Below are positions 15,384-24,385 of a stretch of DNA of 40,328 bases, in pieces (position 1 is the stretch's first letter; each line of letters begins with the position of its first letter). Origin of the DNA: Saprospiraceae bacterium. GTDB lineage: Bacteria > Bacteroidota > Bacteroidia > Chitinophagales > Saprospiraceae. The stretch spans positions 1-40,328 of the forward strand of contig JAIBCI010000018.1 of NCBI GenBank assembly GCA_019694255.1, read 5' to 3'. The translations under genes were made by a program, and so were the position numbers. Below the pieces are notes generated by a model, which saw nothing but the letters and a program-made list of their open reading frames with translations, searched no databases and was not told where the DNA came from.

Positions 15384-17012
15384 ATGATTAACCAAGCTTT
15401 GAAAGTTTCTTTTTTGGTCCTAGCCTTGGTAAGACTGAGTGCGCAAAGCGATCTTTCCGTTTGGGGCGCATTCCAGACGAATGCTAATTTATTTTTAAGG
15501 GACTCGGCAATAGGGGCTTACAACATTCCTCAGTATGATAAACAAATTTTTGGCTCTGAGACATGGATTAATTTGAATCTTTCTGTGTCGGGTTTTAATG
15601 CGGGCATTCGTTATGATTTTTTCAATAATTCTAACTTGCTAAATCCTACCGGCTCTTATTCTGCACATGGCTTGGGAAGATGGTACGTTAATAAGGAAAT
15701 TGACAAGCTTGAATTAAATGCTGGATATCTTTATGACCAAATAGGATCTGGTATTATTTATCGCGCATTTGAAGAAAGAGCACAACTTTTGGACAATGCA
15801 CTTTTAGGCTTTTCTGCAAAATATAATTTAACCTCTGATTGGAACATTAAAGCTTTTGCAGGAAAACAAAAGAATCTCTTCACCACTTATAACTCATTTA
15901 TCAAAGGCATTAATTTAAATGGTTTTTACAAACGAAGCGATTCGAGTAATTGGGCTATTAGCCCTGGAATCGGGTTTATTAATAAAACTTTGGGGGATGA
16001 TTATGTTCAGGAACTATCAGCAATCAGTGGATCTTATCTCCCGGTTGATCAATTCTCTCCTTCATATAATTCGAATGCGATATCTTTATATAATACTTTA
16101 ACAGCTGGACCATTTTCATGGTATGTTGAGACTGCTTTTAAGTTTGATGATATTTACTATGATGCACAGTCAGTCAGACAACTTCCAAAAGGTCAGTCGA
16201 CCCTCGGAAAATTTGTCAAAGGACTGGGTCACGTTTATTACACCAGTCTGGGCTATGCAGCCAATAACCTTGGGATAACTCTGGAAGGAAAGCGCACGGA
16301 CGGATTCGATTTCAGGGCAGCACCTCAGGTTACACTCAACAGAGGATTGATAACATACATTCCTCCCATGGCACGCGTCAATACATACAGATTGACCAGC
16401 TATTATTACCCGGCAACCCAATTTCTTAATGAAGGTGCACTACAGCTCGATATTAAATATGGTATTGGGGATCACTGGAATTTTTCTTTCAACACCAGCC
16501 ATATTATGGACAAGAATTTTGATTCATTATTTTACAGAGAGTTTCATTTCGAAGTAACATATAAACAACCTGAAAAATATCAATTAACCGTGGGTTTGCA
16601 AAGACAAATTTTTAATCAACAATTGTATTTTGGCAAAGGGGGAGAGCCCTTGGTAAAAACATTTGTTCCTTTTGCTGAATTTTTATACGACTTTAGTGAA
16701 TCCCATTCATTAAGAATTGAAAGCCAGTATATGTTTAATAAAGAAGACATCGGCTCCTGGATCTATTTATTGGCAGAATATGGTATTTCTCCTCACTGGT
16801 TATTCGAATTGTCAGATATGTACAATACGCTTCCTACACACGGCAAAAAAGCCATTAATTACCCGACCGCTGGTATAGTGTACAATGTTGGAAATACACG
16901 ATTTGGTCTGCGATATGTAAAACAGATTCAGGGTATTGTATGTTCGGGAGGTATTTGCAGACTCGAACCAGCTTTCAGCGGATTTCGCGCATCAATCTTG
17001 TCAAACTTTTAA
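15384..17012 (+). CDS. DUF6029-family outer-membrane barrel-like protein
   Basis: A 542-residue exported protein: signal peptide about residues 1-20 (ending RLSAQ), then a beta-rich body with many Tyr, Phe and Asn. The stretch QIGSGIIYRAFEERAQLLDNALLG (about 118-141) with NAGIRYDFF earlier matches the DUF6029 family of Bacteroidota, probably large outer-membrane barrels. Other marks are repeated aromatic strands up to the end (FRASILSNF, a C-terminal Phe as in barrel proteins). Function is unknown. It is followed after 10 bases by an Omp28-like lipoprotein with which it is likely co-transcribed, and faces away from the TlpA gene 75 bases off. Confidence 0.68.
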   Translation: MINQALKVSFLVLALVRLSAQSDLSVWGAFQTNANLFLRDSAIGAYNIPQYDKQIFGSETWINLNLSVSGFNAGIRYDFFNNSNLLNPTGSYSAHGLGRWYVNKEIDKLELNAGYLYDQIGSGIIYRAFEERAQLLDNALLGFSAKYNLTSDWNIKAFAGKQKNLFTTYNSFIKGINLNGFYKRSDSSNWAISPGIGFINKTLGDDYVQELSAISGSYLPVDQFSPSYNSNAISLYNTLTAGPFSWYVETAFKFDDIYYDAQSVRQLPKGQSTLGKFVKGLGHVYYTSLGYAANNLGITLEGKRTDGFDFRAAPQVTLNRGLITYIPPMARVNTYRLTSYYYPATQFLNEGALQLDIKYGIGDHWNFSFNTSHIMDKNFDSLFYREFHFEVTYKQPEKYQLTVGLQRQIFNQQLYFGKGGEPLVKTFVPFAEFLYDFSESHSLRIESQYMFNKEDIGSWIYLLAEYGISPHWLFELSDMYNTLPTHGKKAINYPTAGIVYNVGNTRFGLRYVKQIQGIVCSGGICRLEPAFSGFRASILSNF

Positions 17013-17022
17013 GTTAAGTAAT

Positions 17023-17847
17023 ATGTACAAAATAGTATTTACAGTTATGTTGCTGTCTACTTTATTTTCTTGTGCGAAGTGGGAGCAACCGACAGATATC
17101 ATCACCTCTGGCGTTATTAAAACTGAAAGAATTATTCTTATTGATGAGTTTACTGGAACTTCTTGCCCTAACTGCCCGGCTGGAAGTACGGAACTTGAAC
17201 GCATAGTTGAGACTTATCCAGACAATGTAGTAGTAATGAGTATTCACTCAAAATTTTTAGCTGAACCTGTTCGATCTGTTGATCCCGATCTCAGAACACT
17301 TGATGCAGAAAGTATTGAAAAGTTTTTGGGTAACTATCTTGGCAAACCGGAAGCTGCTTTTAACAGAAGGTTATTTCCTAATAAATCGAATATTAGAATA
17401 GGCCGACCCGATACCTGGATAAATTATGTAAACGAAGAACTACAAAAACCGGTTGAAGCGAGACTTAAAATCGTCAATGATTATGATGAATCCACCAGGG
17501 AGCTTAAAATTTCAGTTACTGCAACTGCTTTGATCAATCTCGACTTTCCTGTGTATCTGCATGTGGCACTAACAGAATCTGACATTCATACGGCACAAAA
17601 GAATTCAACTGGAATAATTGATGATTATATACACAAGCATGCATTAAGAAAACTATTGACTCCGGTTGAAGGAGATTTTTGGCTCAATAGTATAAATAAG
17701 GGAGAGATCACTTCAAGGGATTATAAATTTACCCTTCCAAGTGACAATATACTTTGGAATGCTGATCAAATGGATGTGGTTGCTTTCATTAGTATGGAAC
17801 CTTCCCAAAAAGTTGTTTTGCAGGCTGTTGAACAACCTGTTAAGTAG
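17023..17847 (+). CDS. Omp28-like lipoprotein with a thioredoxin-like CPNC motif
   Basis: A 274-residue lipoprotein. The signal peptide ends at lipobox LFSC with Cys17. The next block, RIILIDEFTGTSCPNCPAGSTELE, carries Cys48-Pro-Asn-Cys51 in a thioredoxin-like setting, as in the Omp28 family first known from Porphyromonas. The rest is beta-rich (HVALTESDI, DNILWNADQMDVVAFI). A longer frame starts at 16936 but runs inside the DUF6029 gene and would bury the signal peptide, so ATG 17023 was chosen. It probably works with the DUF6029 protein at the outer membrane, either as a folding helper with redox activity or as a structural partner. Confidence 0.75.
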   Translation: MYKIVFTVMLLSTLFSCAKWEQPTDIITSGVIKTERIILIDEFTGTSCPNCPAGSTELERIVETYPDNVVVMSIHSKFLAEPVRSVDPDLRTLDAESIEKFLGNYLGKPEAAFNRRLFPNKSNIRIGRPDTWINYVNEELQKPVEARLKIVNDYDESTRELKISVTATALINLDFPVYLHVALTESDIHTAQKNSTGIIDDYIHKHALRKLLTPVEGDFWLNSINKGEITSRDYKFTLPSDNILWNADQMDVVAFISMEPSQKVVLQAVEQPVK

Positions 17848-17864
17848 CTATTTTAATTTCCAAT

Positions 17865-18776
17865 TTAATGTGGCGTAAGTAAGCCTGCACCGATTACTCC
17901 GGCACTGTCTCCGAGTTTTGGTCTTATTATCTTTGTATTCAGGTCTTTATTAAAAAGATACTTCACGATGTATTCCTTTCCTTCCGAATAAAGTCGGTCA
18001 ATCTTACTAAGACCTCCTCCGATGACGATAACTTCAGGATCCAGAATGTTAATAATTCTCGCGACAGCCTTGCCATAATATTCAAGCAACCGGTCTATGG
18101 TTTGAAGAGCATAGGAATCTCCTTCAAGGCTTTTTGTATAGATGTCCGTAGCTTTTAACCTTTGGCCTGTCAGGTTGAAGTAATACTTCTCAGTAGCCGG
18201 TCCTGATATAAAAGTTTCAACACAGGCTTTGTGGCCGCAATAGCACAACTCTCCATCATCGGCAAGCGGATTATGGCCCCATTCTCCGGCAATTCCATGA
18301 AGCCCGTTGATGAGTCTATTGTGTACGACGATTCCACCTCCAACGCCTGTCCCCATAATAATTCCAAATACCACTTCCGGGTTTTTGACATACTCCGGAA
18401 CGGCTCCCAGTAATGTCTCTGCAAATGCAAAACAATTGGCATCATTGCCCATATAGACTTTGGCTCCAAGTATTTTTTCCAGGTCTTCATTCATCGGTTT
18501 GCCAATAATACATTGGGTATTACTGTTTTTTATTTTTTTTGTATATAAATCAATGGCACCCGGCGTACCGACCCCTATCACTTCTGGATTGATTCCTGTA
18601 GCACCTTTTAGTTGATCAACAAGTTTTTTAAACTGCCCCAAAATATGCTCATATCCAAATTGTTGTTCTGTGTCGACCCTGATACGTGAAAGCACCTTAA
18701 GTTCTGGTTTTATCTGGAAAACGGCCCCTTCGATCTTGGTTCCACCCATATCTATACCCCAGTAAGTCCCAGTCAT
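17865..18776 (-). CDS. ROK-family sugar kinase, probably glucokinase
   Basis: A 303-residue ROK kinase that phosphorylates a hexose with ATP. It has the phosphate-binding GIDMGGTKIEGAVF (7-20), catalytic Asp112 in GNDANCFAFAE, the second phosphate motif IMGTGVGGGIV (140-150), and the zinc site: His168 in EWGHNP with Cys178, Cys180 and Cys185 in CYCGHKAC. The end VIVIGGGLSKI is also typical. Glucose is the usual substrate for this subgroup, but N-acetylmannosamine or fructose cannot be excluded. The gene converges with the Omp28-like gene, 17 bases apart, and has its own upstream intergenic region. Confidence 0.85.
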   Translation of the reverse strand: MTGTYWGIDMGGTKIEGAVFQIKPELKVLSRIRVDTEQQFGYEHILGQFKKLVDQLKGATGINPEVIGVGTPGAIDLYTKKIKNSNTQCIIGKPMNEDLEKILGAKVYMGNDANCFAFAETLLGAVPEYVKNPEVVFGIIMGTGVGGGIVVHNRLINGLHGIAGEWGHNPLADDGELCYCGHKACVETFISGPATEKYYFNLTGQRLKATDIYTKSLEGDSYALQTIDRLLEYYGKAVARIINILDPEVIVIGGGLSKIDRLYSEGKEYIVKYLFNKDLNTKIIRPKLGDSAGVIGAGLLTPH

Positions 18777-19016
18777 TGATGTTTATTTGAGCCCTAAATA
18801 TCTAAAATTTAATGACTATGGGCATCTGAAGGTTTTATCTTTTAATGTTTTAAATACTTAAGCTGCTTTCAATACTTTTAGAATAATATCTCAGTAAGGC
18901 AAAAAATTTAGTTATTTAGGCTAATTCTGATCCTTCTCATTTCCAATCACTACAATAATTTATTATTCTTGGGATACTTCAACTCTTTTACAAAGACCTC
19001 TTGGCATATCCACTAA

Positions 19017-22000
19017 TTACTCGGCATCATCCTGATCAATAAACGTCACATCAGCATTTGATTTTTTAGTGATGTTGAGATAATTACACCAACGACACGA
19101 TTCTTCGCCACATCCCTGATCGAACTTCCCCTGCGCAATATCACTATAACATTGAGTAATCATCCTGCCGACAATCTCCTGATCTTCTTTTGTTATATCG
19201 AGGGTCTTACTTGAAAAGTTGCCGGTTTTGTCTGGTATTACGAAGTAAAAGATTCCTCCTTGTATTTGGTTTGCATATTGTTCTTTGGATTGACAAAGTA
19301 TAGAATAGAATGTCATCTGTCTCCAATATTCTCCACCCAGATCTGATTCGGATTTAGGCCGATTGAATTTGGCATTATCGTTTGATTTTCCGGTTTTGTA
19401 GTCTATAATTATATACTGCTCTGATTTTTTGTCAATGCGGTCTAGCTTACCGGTAATAGGAATTTCGAAGTAACTACCTTCCTGAAATTGAACTTCGAAT
19501 TCTGAAGTACTTAAATCACCCCAATCTTTGGCATAATACTTTATAAATTCTTTAAGATGTTTTAAGCCGTTATTCTTATAATTGATGAATTCGTCTTCTG
19601 TAAATTGCCACCTCAATGCATTGATGTAATATTCATAAATTTCCTTTAGTTCATTTTCATTTATGATTTCAGTCTGCGGGTAGTTCTCCAAATATTTTTC
19701 AAGTGTGCTGTGTACGGCGATACCGAATCCAAAATACTTGTTTTTGGGCGAAGGAACCTTTAGTATATGATTGTAATAAAATGATACCGGACATCTGAGA
19801 TAATCTGACATGGTGGTGGCAGATAACCTGAATTTTTCTAAAAACCCTTTTAGTAAAATGTCAGGTATCAGTACGAATGCTTTATTATAAATTTGCAATT
19901 TCTCCAGGATAGCAAGCCTGGCAGTATCCTGGGTAGTAACTTTATTCACAATTTCAGTCTTTCCTTCCTCCTCAAGTTTTAACACCAGTTGATTAGGCTT
20001 CAGGGACTTACCATCTTCTTTTATTTCACTATAACTAACCTGCAGAAAATTCTCTGCCCGAGTAAGCCCAACATAATGTAATCTTCTTTCATCTTCTTCT
20101 GAGTTTTCCTCAACTTGAAATGAATATCCTGGTGGCAACGCGAAGGAGTTTCCGCCAGATCTTTTACTTTCTGTATTATTTGGCATAAATACATATTGAT
20201 ATTCTAGCCCTTTGGCTGAATGGATGGTAGACAACCTTACACCACTTTCTCTTGCCAAAGACCTGGACAGCGGAACGACTATTTTGTATCGATTCATTTT
20301 GTCAATCGTGTCAGAGAGCTGAACAAAATTCAGACCCGGATTCCTTGCAGAAAGGCTATTTAAATATTCATAGAATGAGTTAACAACTTCCAGGGTTTCA
20401 AAGTCCTGATTCTTTACAACCAGGTAATTTATAACATTAAAATCATATAATATTTTTTGGAATAATCCGGAAAGTGTATAAAGACTTTTTTCCCTGATCA
20501 GACAATCCAGCTTATTAGAAAAATTCAGACACGATGAAATATCTTCGATTCCTGCGTTTTGTAAATCATCAGGATTAGACAATACATCCGTTAGGTACCT
20601 GACATGCGGATCAGTCTCCGGTGCATTCTTGCCTCTTTCAATTCTTAGAAAGCATGCGATACGGCCGATGTCTCCGGTATCTATTTGAATAAACGGGGCA
20701 TGCAGAATTTCATAAAGCAACCACTCGTTCATGCGTGGCATTGTAAATTCTGTTGAAATGTATTTCAGAATATTTAATATGTACTGAATAATAGGGTGCT
20801 GCAGCACATTCACTTCCTTACTGATTGATACGTTGATATCCCTGCTCATCAATCCCTTTGCATATTCTTCAGCTTCTTTGTTTTTTCTGAAAAGAACTGC
20901 AATTTTATCGGGTTTGATATTTTCATTTTTCACCAGGTGTTCAATCTGATCACAAATATCTTTTACTTCTTCAATGATTACATTGTATTTTACAAGCAGG
21001 GGTTTACGGATATTCGGTCCTGAAGCGGCAATCAGCGGCCCGTGGCGGGTTCCTAATCTTTCAACATTATTATTTATATACTGTTCGGATGCATCAAGAA
21101 TTCCCTGAGTAGATCTGTAATTTTTAGCCAACTGTATTTTGAACGGATTGTACTTGGCATTAAATTCAGTCATGTTTCTGACATTTGCTCCTTGAAACCT
21201 GTAAATTGCCTGATCAGCGTCTCCTACAACAAATATGTTGGGTTGCTCCCAATATGAAATGAGGAGGTCAAGAATTTTTAGCTGTGATCCGTTCGTATCC
21301 TGAAATTCATCTACCAGAACATATTGATACTTTTCCTGTAGCGTCAGCAGAAACTCCTCGCTTTCCTGTAGCTTGAGGATTACTTCGTTGATCAGGTCAT
21401 TAAAATCAAGTCTTTTGCGCTCCCGCAACCTTCTGCAATATTCCGGGTATAGGTCAATAGCGCTTAATGTTCTATTATATTTCTCAATATCTGTCTCATA
21501 TTTAGCATTTCTAAAATCGCCTACTTTTTTTCCATTTGTTGCTCTTTTATAATAATATTTATCTTCCAGTCTCATATCATTAATATGTCTGAGAAGGTCT
21601 TTTTTAAGAACATCCGGATCAATAAGCTCTTTTTTAATTGTCTCAAAAAGACTTGAGGCTGGCTTTAATATATATTGATAATTACTATCGATTCTATACA
21701 GATTATTAGTTGGAGCAATTCCTCTTAGTAATTCCTCCAGTAACTCTCTTTCCTCAAGTATATCGGCAATCTGAAATTCTTCATCGGTCCTGAATACATC
21801 AGGAAATTCTGAAATAACGCGGTTGCAGAAAGAATGAAAAGTATGGATGTTCACTTTTCTTGATTCTGACCCAATAAGATCCATGAGTCTTTTGCGCATC
21901 GTGGTAGCTCCTGCTTCTGTATAGGTAAGACACAGAATGCTTTCTGGATCGCATACCGCTTGATATAAGAGATTGGCAATTCTCATGGCAAGAATCTGCG

Positions 22001-22133
22001 TCTTTCCCGTACCGGGGCCAGCCAGAACCATCACTGGACCTTCAAGTGCATTGACTGCCTGAAATTGCTCTTCATTCAATTTTTGGCATTCTGTCTCAAA
22101 GGCTTTTAACTTGCCGATCACATTTAAAATCAT
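19017..22133 (-). CDS. UvrD/PcrA-type helicase fused to a RecB-like nuclease (AddB-like Cys set)
   Basis: A 1038-residue DNA repair enzyme. The superfamily 1 helicase part includes Walker A AGPGTGKT (38-45), the Walker B region DEFQDTN, motif III VVGDADQAIYRFQGA and a motif V region STIHSAKGLEYQYVF. The C-terminal PD-(D/E)XK nuclease has GKLDRID then IIDYKTGK (Asp911 and Lys913). Cys1008, Cys1013 and Cys1016 (CGEESCRWC), with an earlier Cys in YLRCPVSFYY near 780, match the four-Cys iron-sulfur clasp of AddB/RecB-like nucleases. The usual fourth C-terminal cysteine of that motif is not seen. It lies between ROK kinase and a lipoprotein gene. It is a general double-strand-break or replication-repair enzyme rather than a defence gene by context. 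Confidence 0.87.
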   Translation of the reverse strand: MILNVIGKLKAFETECQKLNEEQFQAVNALEGPVMVLAGPGTGKTQILAMRIANLLYQAVCDPESILCLTYTEAGATTMRKRLMDLIGSESRKVNIHTFHSFCNRVISEFPDVFRTDEEFQIADILEERELLEELLRGIAPTNNLYRIDSNYQYILKPASSLFETIKKELIDPDVLKKDLLRHINDMRLEDKYYYKRATNGKKVGDFRNAKYETDIEKYNRTLSAIDLYPEYCRRLRERKRLDFNDLINEVILKLQESEEFLLTLQEKYQYVLVDEFQDTNGSQLKILDLLISYWEQPNIFVVGDADQAIYRFQGANVRNMTEFNAKYNPFKIQLAKNYRSTQGILDASEQYINNNVERLGTRHGPLIAASGPNIRKPLLVKYNVIIEEVKDICDQIEHLVKNENIKPDKIAVLFRKNKEAEEYAKGLMSRDINVSISKEVNVLQHPIIQYILNILKYISTEFTMPRMNEWLLYEILHAPFIQIDTGDIGRIACFLRIERGKNAPETDPHVRYLTDVLSNPDDLQNAGIEDISSCLNFSNKLDCLIREKSLYTLSGLFQKILYDFNVINYLVVKNQDFETLEVVNSFYEYLNSLSARNPGLNFVQLSDTIDKMNRYKIVVPLSRSLARESGVRLSTIHSAKGLEYQYVFMPNNTESKRSGGNSFALPPGYSFQVEENSEEDERRLHYVGLTRAENFLQVSYSEIKEDGKSLKPNQLVLKLEEEGKTEIVNKVTTQDTARLAILEKLQIYNKAFVLIPDILLKGFLEKFRLSATTMSDYLRCPVSFYYNHILKVPSPKNKYFGFGIAVHSTLEKYLENYPQTEIINENELKEIYEYYINALRWQFTEDEFINYKNNGLKHLKEFIKYYAKDWGDLSTSEFEVQFQEGSYFEIPITGKLDRIDKKSEQYIIIDYKTGKSNDNAKFNRPKSESDLGGEYWRQMTFYSILCQSKEQYANQIQGGIFYFVIPDKTGNFSSKTLDITKEDQEIVGRMITQCYSDIAQGKFDQGCGEESCRWCNYLNITKKSNADVTFIDQDDAE

Positions 22134-22195
22134 CCAGTTTATTTACAATTATAAAACAACCTGGTTATTACACTGCCAGTCTTCTATTTAGCTCA

Positions 22196-23377
22196 TCATT
22201 CATATTTATGAATGATGTCTTTAAAGATTAGCTTTAGTTTTTCTCCTGCATCAAGCGTCATCTGTTCATTGGTTGGAAACAATGCAGGCCTTCTATTGAC
22301 AAGGTCTTTATTTTGCCTGCTCAAATATTTAATATCGCCCTTTAGTAATCGTGCGTAAATATATTCAAAATTTATTTCAACATTCATAGGTTCTCTTCTT
22401 TCAATATTCTTTGTCGACATATTATGCCATTCCAACTTACCTGACATGATGGCTGTCTTTGATTGAGTAATTTCTTCTATTGAGTTGGCGTGAATAATTT
22501 CAGATTTAATCTTTACAGGATTTCCCAATGAGTCTTTGATAACATTCCCTTTTGAATCTCTTTTGGTTTCCTCTGTAATTTCTTTATGAATATCTTCCTT
22601 TATTCTTGATTTTTCACGATCAGGACTAAATTCAAGTCCTTCCAGATTCATGATAATATGATAGTCATATTGAATCCCCTCCGCTTTTCTCATATCAAAT
22701 TTTTTCCATCGCGAATTCAAGTCATTGACACTGATCCTAACCAGGTCATCTTCAAGTTGAACTGGTAATATTTTAAAAGTATTATTGACAACTTTAACCA
22801 GATAGTGCACAGTACCAAGTTTGTCCGCTTTACTTTTCAGGTAATTTACATCCTTATAATTATTGCTTAAAAGCTCAATTTTTTCCAGGTATCCTGCAGC
22901 TTCACGGGCCTTGATCTTGTCATTTTCTGCTTCAGATTGCCGGATAAGTGCTATTGCTGAGTTGTAATAATACTCAATACTGTTAATCCTTGCCTCTTTT
23001 TTGCGCTCCAGCGTATTAACAAACTGAAAAGTCGCTTCATATCCGTCCTTTGAAATTAATGGAACGAGTGCTCTGATTTTATCTTGCCTATGTTCAATTT
23101 TTTCATGTATATTATAAATTTTTTCCCAGTTGCTTGCTTCATTTTCGTCCTTTAATAACTTTTCAACACGCAAATCTTCTTGCTGCGCCTTGTTAAATGC
23201 TAATTCCAAGTTTCGAACGTCTTTGGTTGGTTTGTTCTTTTTACCCTGTAATGATTTGACCAAACCGTCAATTGCATTATCATATTGCCCTCTTTCAATA
23301 AGTTTTCTATTACTGACGCAGGAGGATACAATAACAATAACTGAAAGATAAATAATGTAGTAAAGGTTGTTTTTCAT
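22196..23377 (-). CDS. Lipoprotein with helical repeat region
   Basis: A 393-residue predicted lipoprotein: hydrophobic signal peptide and lipobox VSSC with Cys20. Residues about 25-190 are helical and charged, with TPR-like spacing (RGQYDNAIDGLVKSL, YYYNSAIALIRQSE, AAGYLEKIELLSNNY). A beta-rich C-terminal half follows. GQYDNAI as the first repeat is typical of Bacteroidota lipoproteins with an N-terminal TPR. It precedes the helicase gene by 62 bases, on the same strand; whether they share a transcript is unclear. I recognise no named family, and the function is unknown. Confidence 0.6.
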   Translation of the reverse strand: MKNNLYYIIYLSVIVIVSSCVSNRKLIERGQYDNAIDGLVKSLQGKKNKPTKDVRNLELAFNKAQQEDLRVEKLLKDENEASNWEKIYNIHEKIEHRQDKIRALVPLISKDGYEATFQFVNTLERKKEARINSIEYYYNSAIALIRQSEAENDKIKAREAAGYLEKIELLSNNYKDVNYLKSKADKLGTVHYLVKVVNNTFKILPVQLEDDLVRISVNDLNSRWKKFDMRKAEGIQYDYHIIMNLEGLEFSPDREKSRIKEDIHKEITEETKRDSKGNVIKDSLGNPVKIKSEIIHANSIEEITQSKTAIMSGKLEWHNMSTKNIERREPMNVEINFEYIYARLLKGDIKYLSRQNKDLVNRRPALFPTNEQMTLDAGEKLKLIFKDIIHKYE

Positions 23378-23568
23378 GATTAGGATTTCATATAAGACTT
23401 TTGAATCTTACTAAAAGCAAGATTAATTGTATGGCTTTATAAAAATTTTAACGAATGTCATTCCGACTATGAATTCTCAGCATTGCCAACATGCTTCGAT
23501 ACCCGGAAAAGTCCGTATTATGCTGTAAAAATAGACATAATACAATCTCAAATGACCTCAAAAAGTAG

Positions 23569-23650
23569 TACCCGGAACAGGACTTGAACCTGCAAGCCTC
23601 GCGGCATACGCCCCTCAAACGTACGTGTCTACCAATTCCACCACCCGGGT
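23569..23650 (-). tRNA. tRNA-Leu (GAG)
   Basis: A class II tRNA of 82 bases with a long variable arm. Acceptor ACCCGGG pairs with TCCGGGT (one G-U pair); anticodon arm TACGT/GCGTA with loop TTGAGGG, anticodon GAG, reading CUC and CUU; T-arm GCAGG/CCTGT with loop TTCAAGT; discriminator A. CCA is not encoded. The variable arm stem is TGCCGCGAGGC-like. A -7 box lies 19 bases upstream. Confidence 0.96.
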
Positions 23651-23668
23651 TTATCAGAATTGAAGGTG

Positions 23669-23676
23669 CAAATTTA
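23669..23676 (-). promoter_or_regulatory. -7 promoter element of tRNA-Leu
   Basis: TAAATTTG on the minus strand matches TAnnTTTG exactly. The upstream TTTG is not clear (only TTTC-like). The start would be around 23662, about 12 bases before the tRNA. Confidence 0.5.
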
Positions 23677-23879
23677 AACTAACAGCGTTGCCTGGGAAGA
23701 AATTTCTATGCATATATGTACAGTTTTATATTTCAACCTTTTTTAAATAATAATAATATATAATTTATATATCATTGTTAATGAGCGCAATATAAATATA
23801 ATTAGTAGTGTTCTTGCCTGGGTTGGTCATAATTAAGCCCTTACATATAAAATTTTTATTAATATTTTTAATCAAAATA

Positions 23880-23911
23880 TTTGGTTTTTCTATATATGTA
23901 TTATAACTTTG
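23880..23911 (+). promoter_or_regulatory. Perfect promoter for the non-coding RNA at 23.9-24.1 kb
   Basis: TTTG at 23880-23883, a spacer of exactly 20 bases, and TAACTTTG at 23904-23911. This is a full match to the Bacteroidota consensus TTTG-N(19-21)-TAnnTTTG, the best in the window. No protein-coding frame follows on this strand; a strong terminator does, about 195 bases on. Confidence 0.8.
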
Positions 23912-23916
23912 CAGCT

Positions 23917-24114
23917 GATCCCAAGCAGAGTCTCTAAATGTAGCTGGCGCTCCCCGCTTGGATACCCTTTCAAATAAATAATTATTAATAATTGTGGCTT
24001 TGGCCCATTGAAGATATCATCAGTCTGTGCTGATAAAGATCGTAGTTTTCTTATTTTGAGACCTTAGTCGAAAGAGCCTGAATTTGCAACGTGCAAATTT
24101 GGGCTTTTTTTTTT
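23917..24114 (+). ncRNA. Non-coding RNA candidate, 6S-like in outline
   Basis: About 197 bases run from a perfect promoter to a strong terminator without a coding frame. A long-range stem joins 23930-23940 to 24052-24062 (GTCTCTAAATG with TTATTTTGAGAC, one T-T mismatch, one G-T pair). Inside it is a large open region, with a small hairpin on the 3' side (ATCAG-TCTGTG-CTGAT, about 24018-24034). An apical part pairs GATA and TTCAA near 23961-23972 with TTGAA and TATC near 24008-24018. A long closing stem, central bubble and apical stem at about 190 bases is the plan of 6S RNA, the RNA polymerase decoy. A rival local hairpin (CCAAGC 23921-23926 with GCTTGG) competes with the closing stem. That it is an RNA is well supported; 6S identity is tentative. 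Confidence 0.65.
24071..24114 (+). terminator. Strong intrinsic terminator of the non-coding RNA
   Basis: AGCCTGAATTTGCA (24075-24088), loop ACG, TGCAAATTTGGGCT (24092-24105): 14 base pairs with two G-T pairs, followed by a run of ten T. The left side lacks an A-run, so it works for the plus strand only. Confidence 0.9.
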
Positions 24115-24385
24115 GCAGTTTCTCCTGATCACGAGCATCCTCACTGAGCTCCAAGATCGTGTTTCTTTATTTAAAATCAGTACCTATGATTCTCATTTAG
24201 CTTGCATGTGCTCTATCCTCTGACGCTTTCATGAAATGTCCAAGACTCTTAGTACAAATTTTTAATTTTAGATGTAATAAATCAGAATTAGCGCTGTAAT
24301 TTAAAGTATCGTGGAAACGAACAGTGTATGCTTATTTTGGCAATGAACTTTTGCCGGAAAAGTAATTATGAATTTTTAATGATTA
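24115..24385. other. Intergenic tail with no recognised feature
   Basis: Between the terminator and the end of the AhpD-like gene I find no convincing frame, RNA, repeat or promoter on either strand. With the ncRNA and its upstream AT-rich stretch (23677-23879) it completes the longest gene-free interval of the window. Confidence 0.6.

Noticed and set aside
15309-15395. 29-residue N-terminal extension of the TlpA-type protein
   Set aside because: It would precede a clear signal peptide and overlap the divergent DUF6029 start.
16936-17022. Upstream extension of the Omp28-like lipoprotein
   Set aside because: Lies within the DUF6029 gene and would place 29 residues before the lipoprotein signal peptide.
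19017-23377. Helicase-nuclease plus lipoprotein as a defence system
   Set aside because: The helicase-nuclease is a common repair enzyme in this phylum and the lipoprotein is an envelope protein; no other defence gene is near.
23500-23511. TACCCGGAAAAG resembling the 3' end of tRNA-Leu (TACCCGGAACAG), a possible attachment-site remnant
   Set aside because: Only 12 bases with one mismatch, no integrase or mobile gene nearby; chance is the simpler view.
23515-23543. GTATTATG ... CATAATAC inverted repeat downstream of tRNA-Leu
   Set aside because: Eight pairs but A/T-rich, with a 13-base loop and no T-run on the minus strand; too weak to call a terminator.
23938-23947. ATGTAGCTGG, reminiscent of part of the signal recognition particle RNA
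   Set aside because: The conserved GGAAGGAAGCAG-type apical region is not present; the match is short.
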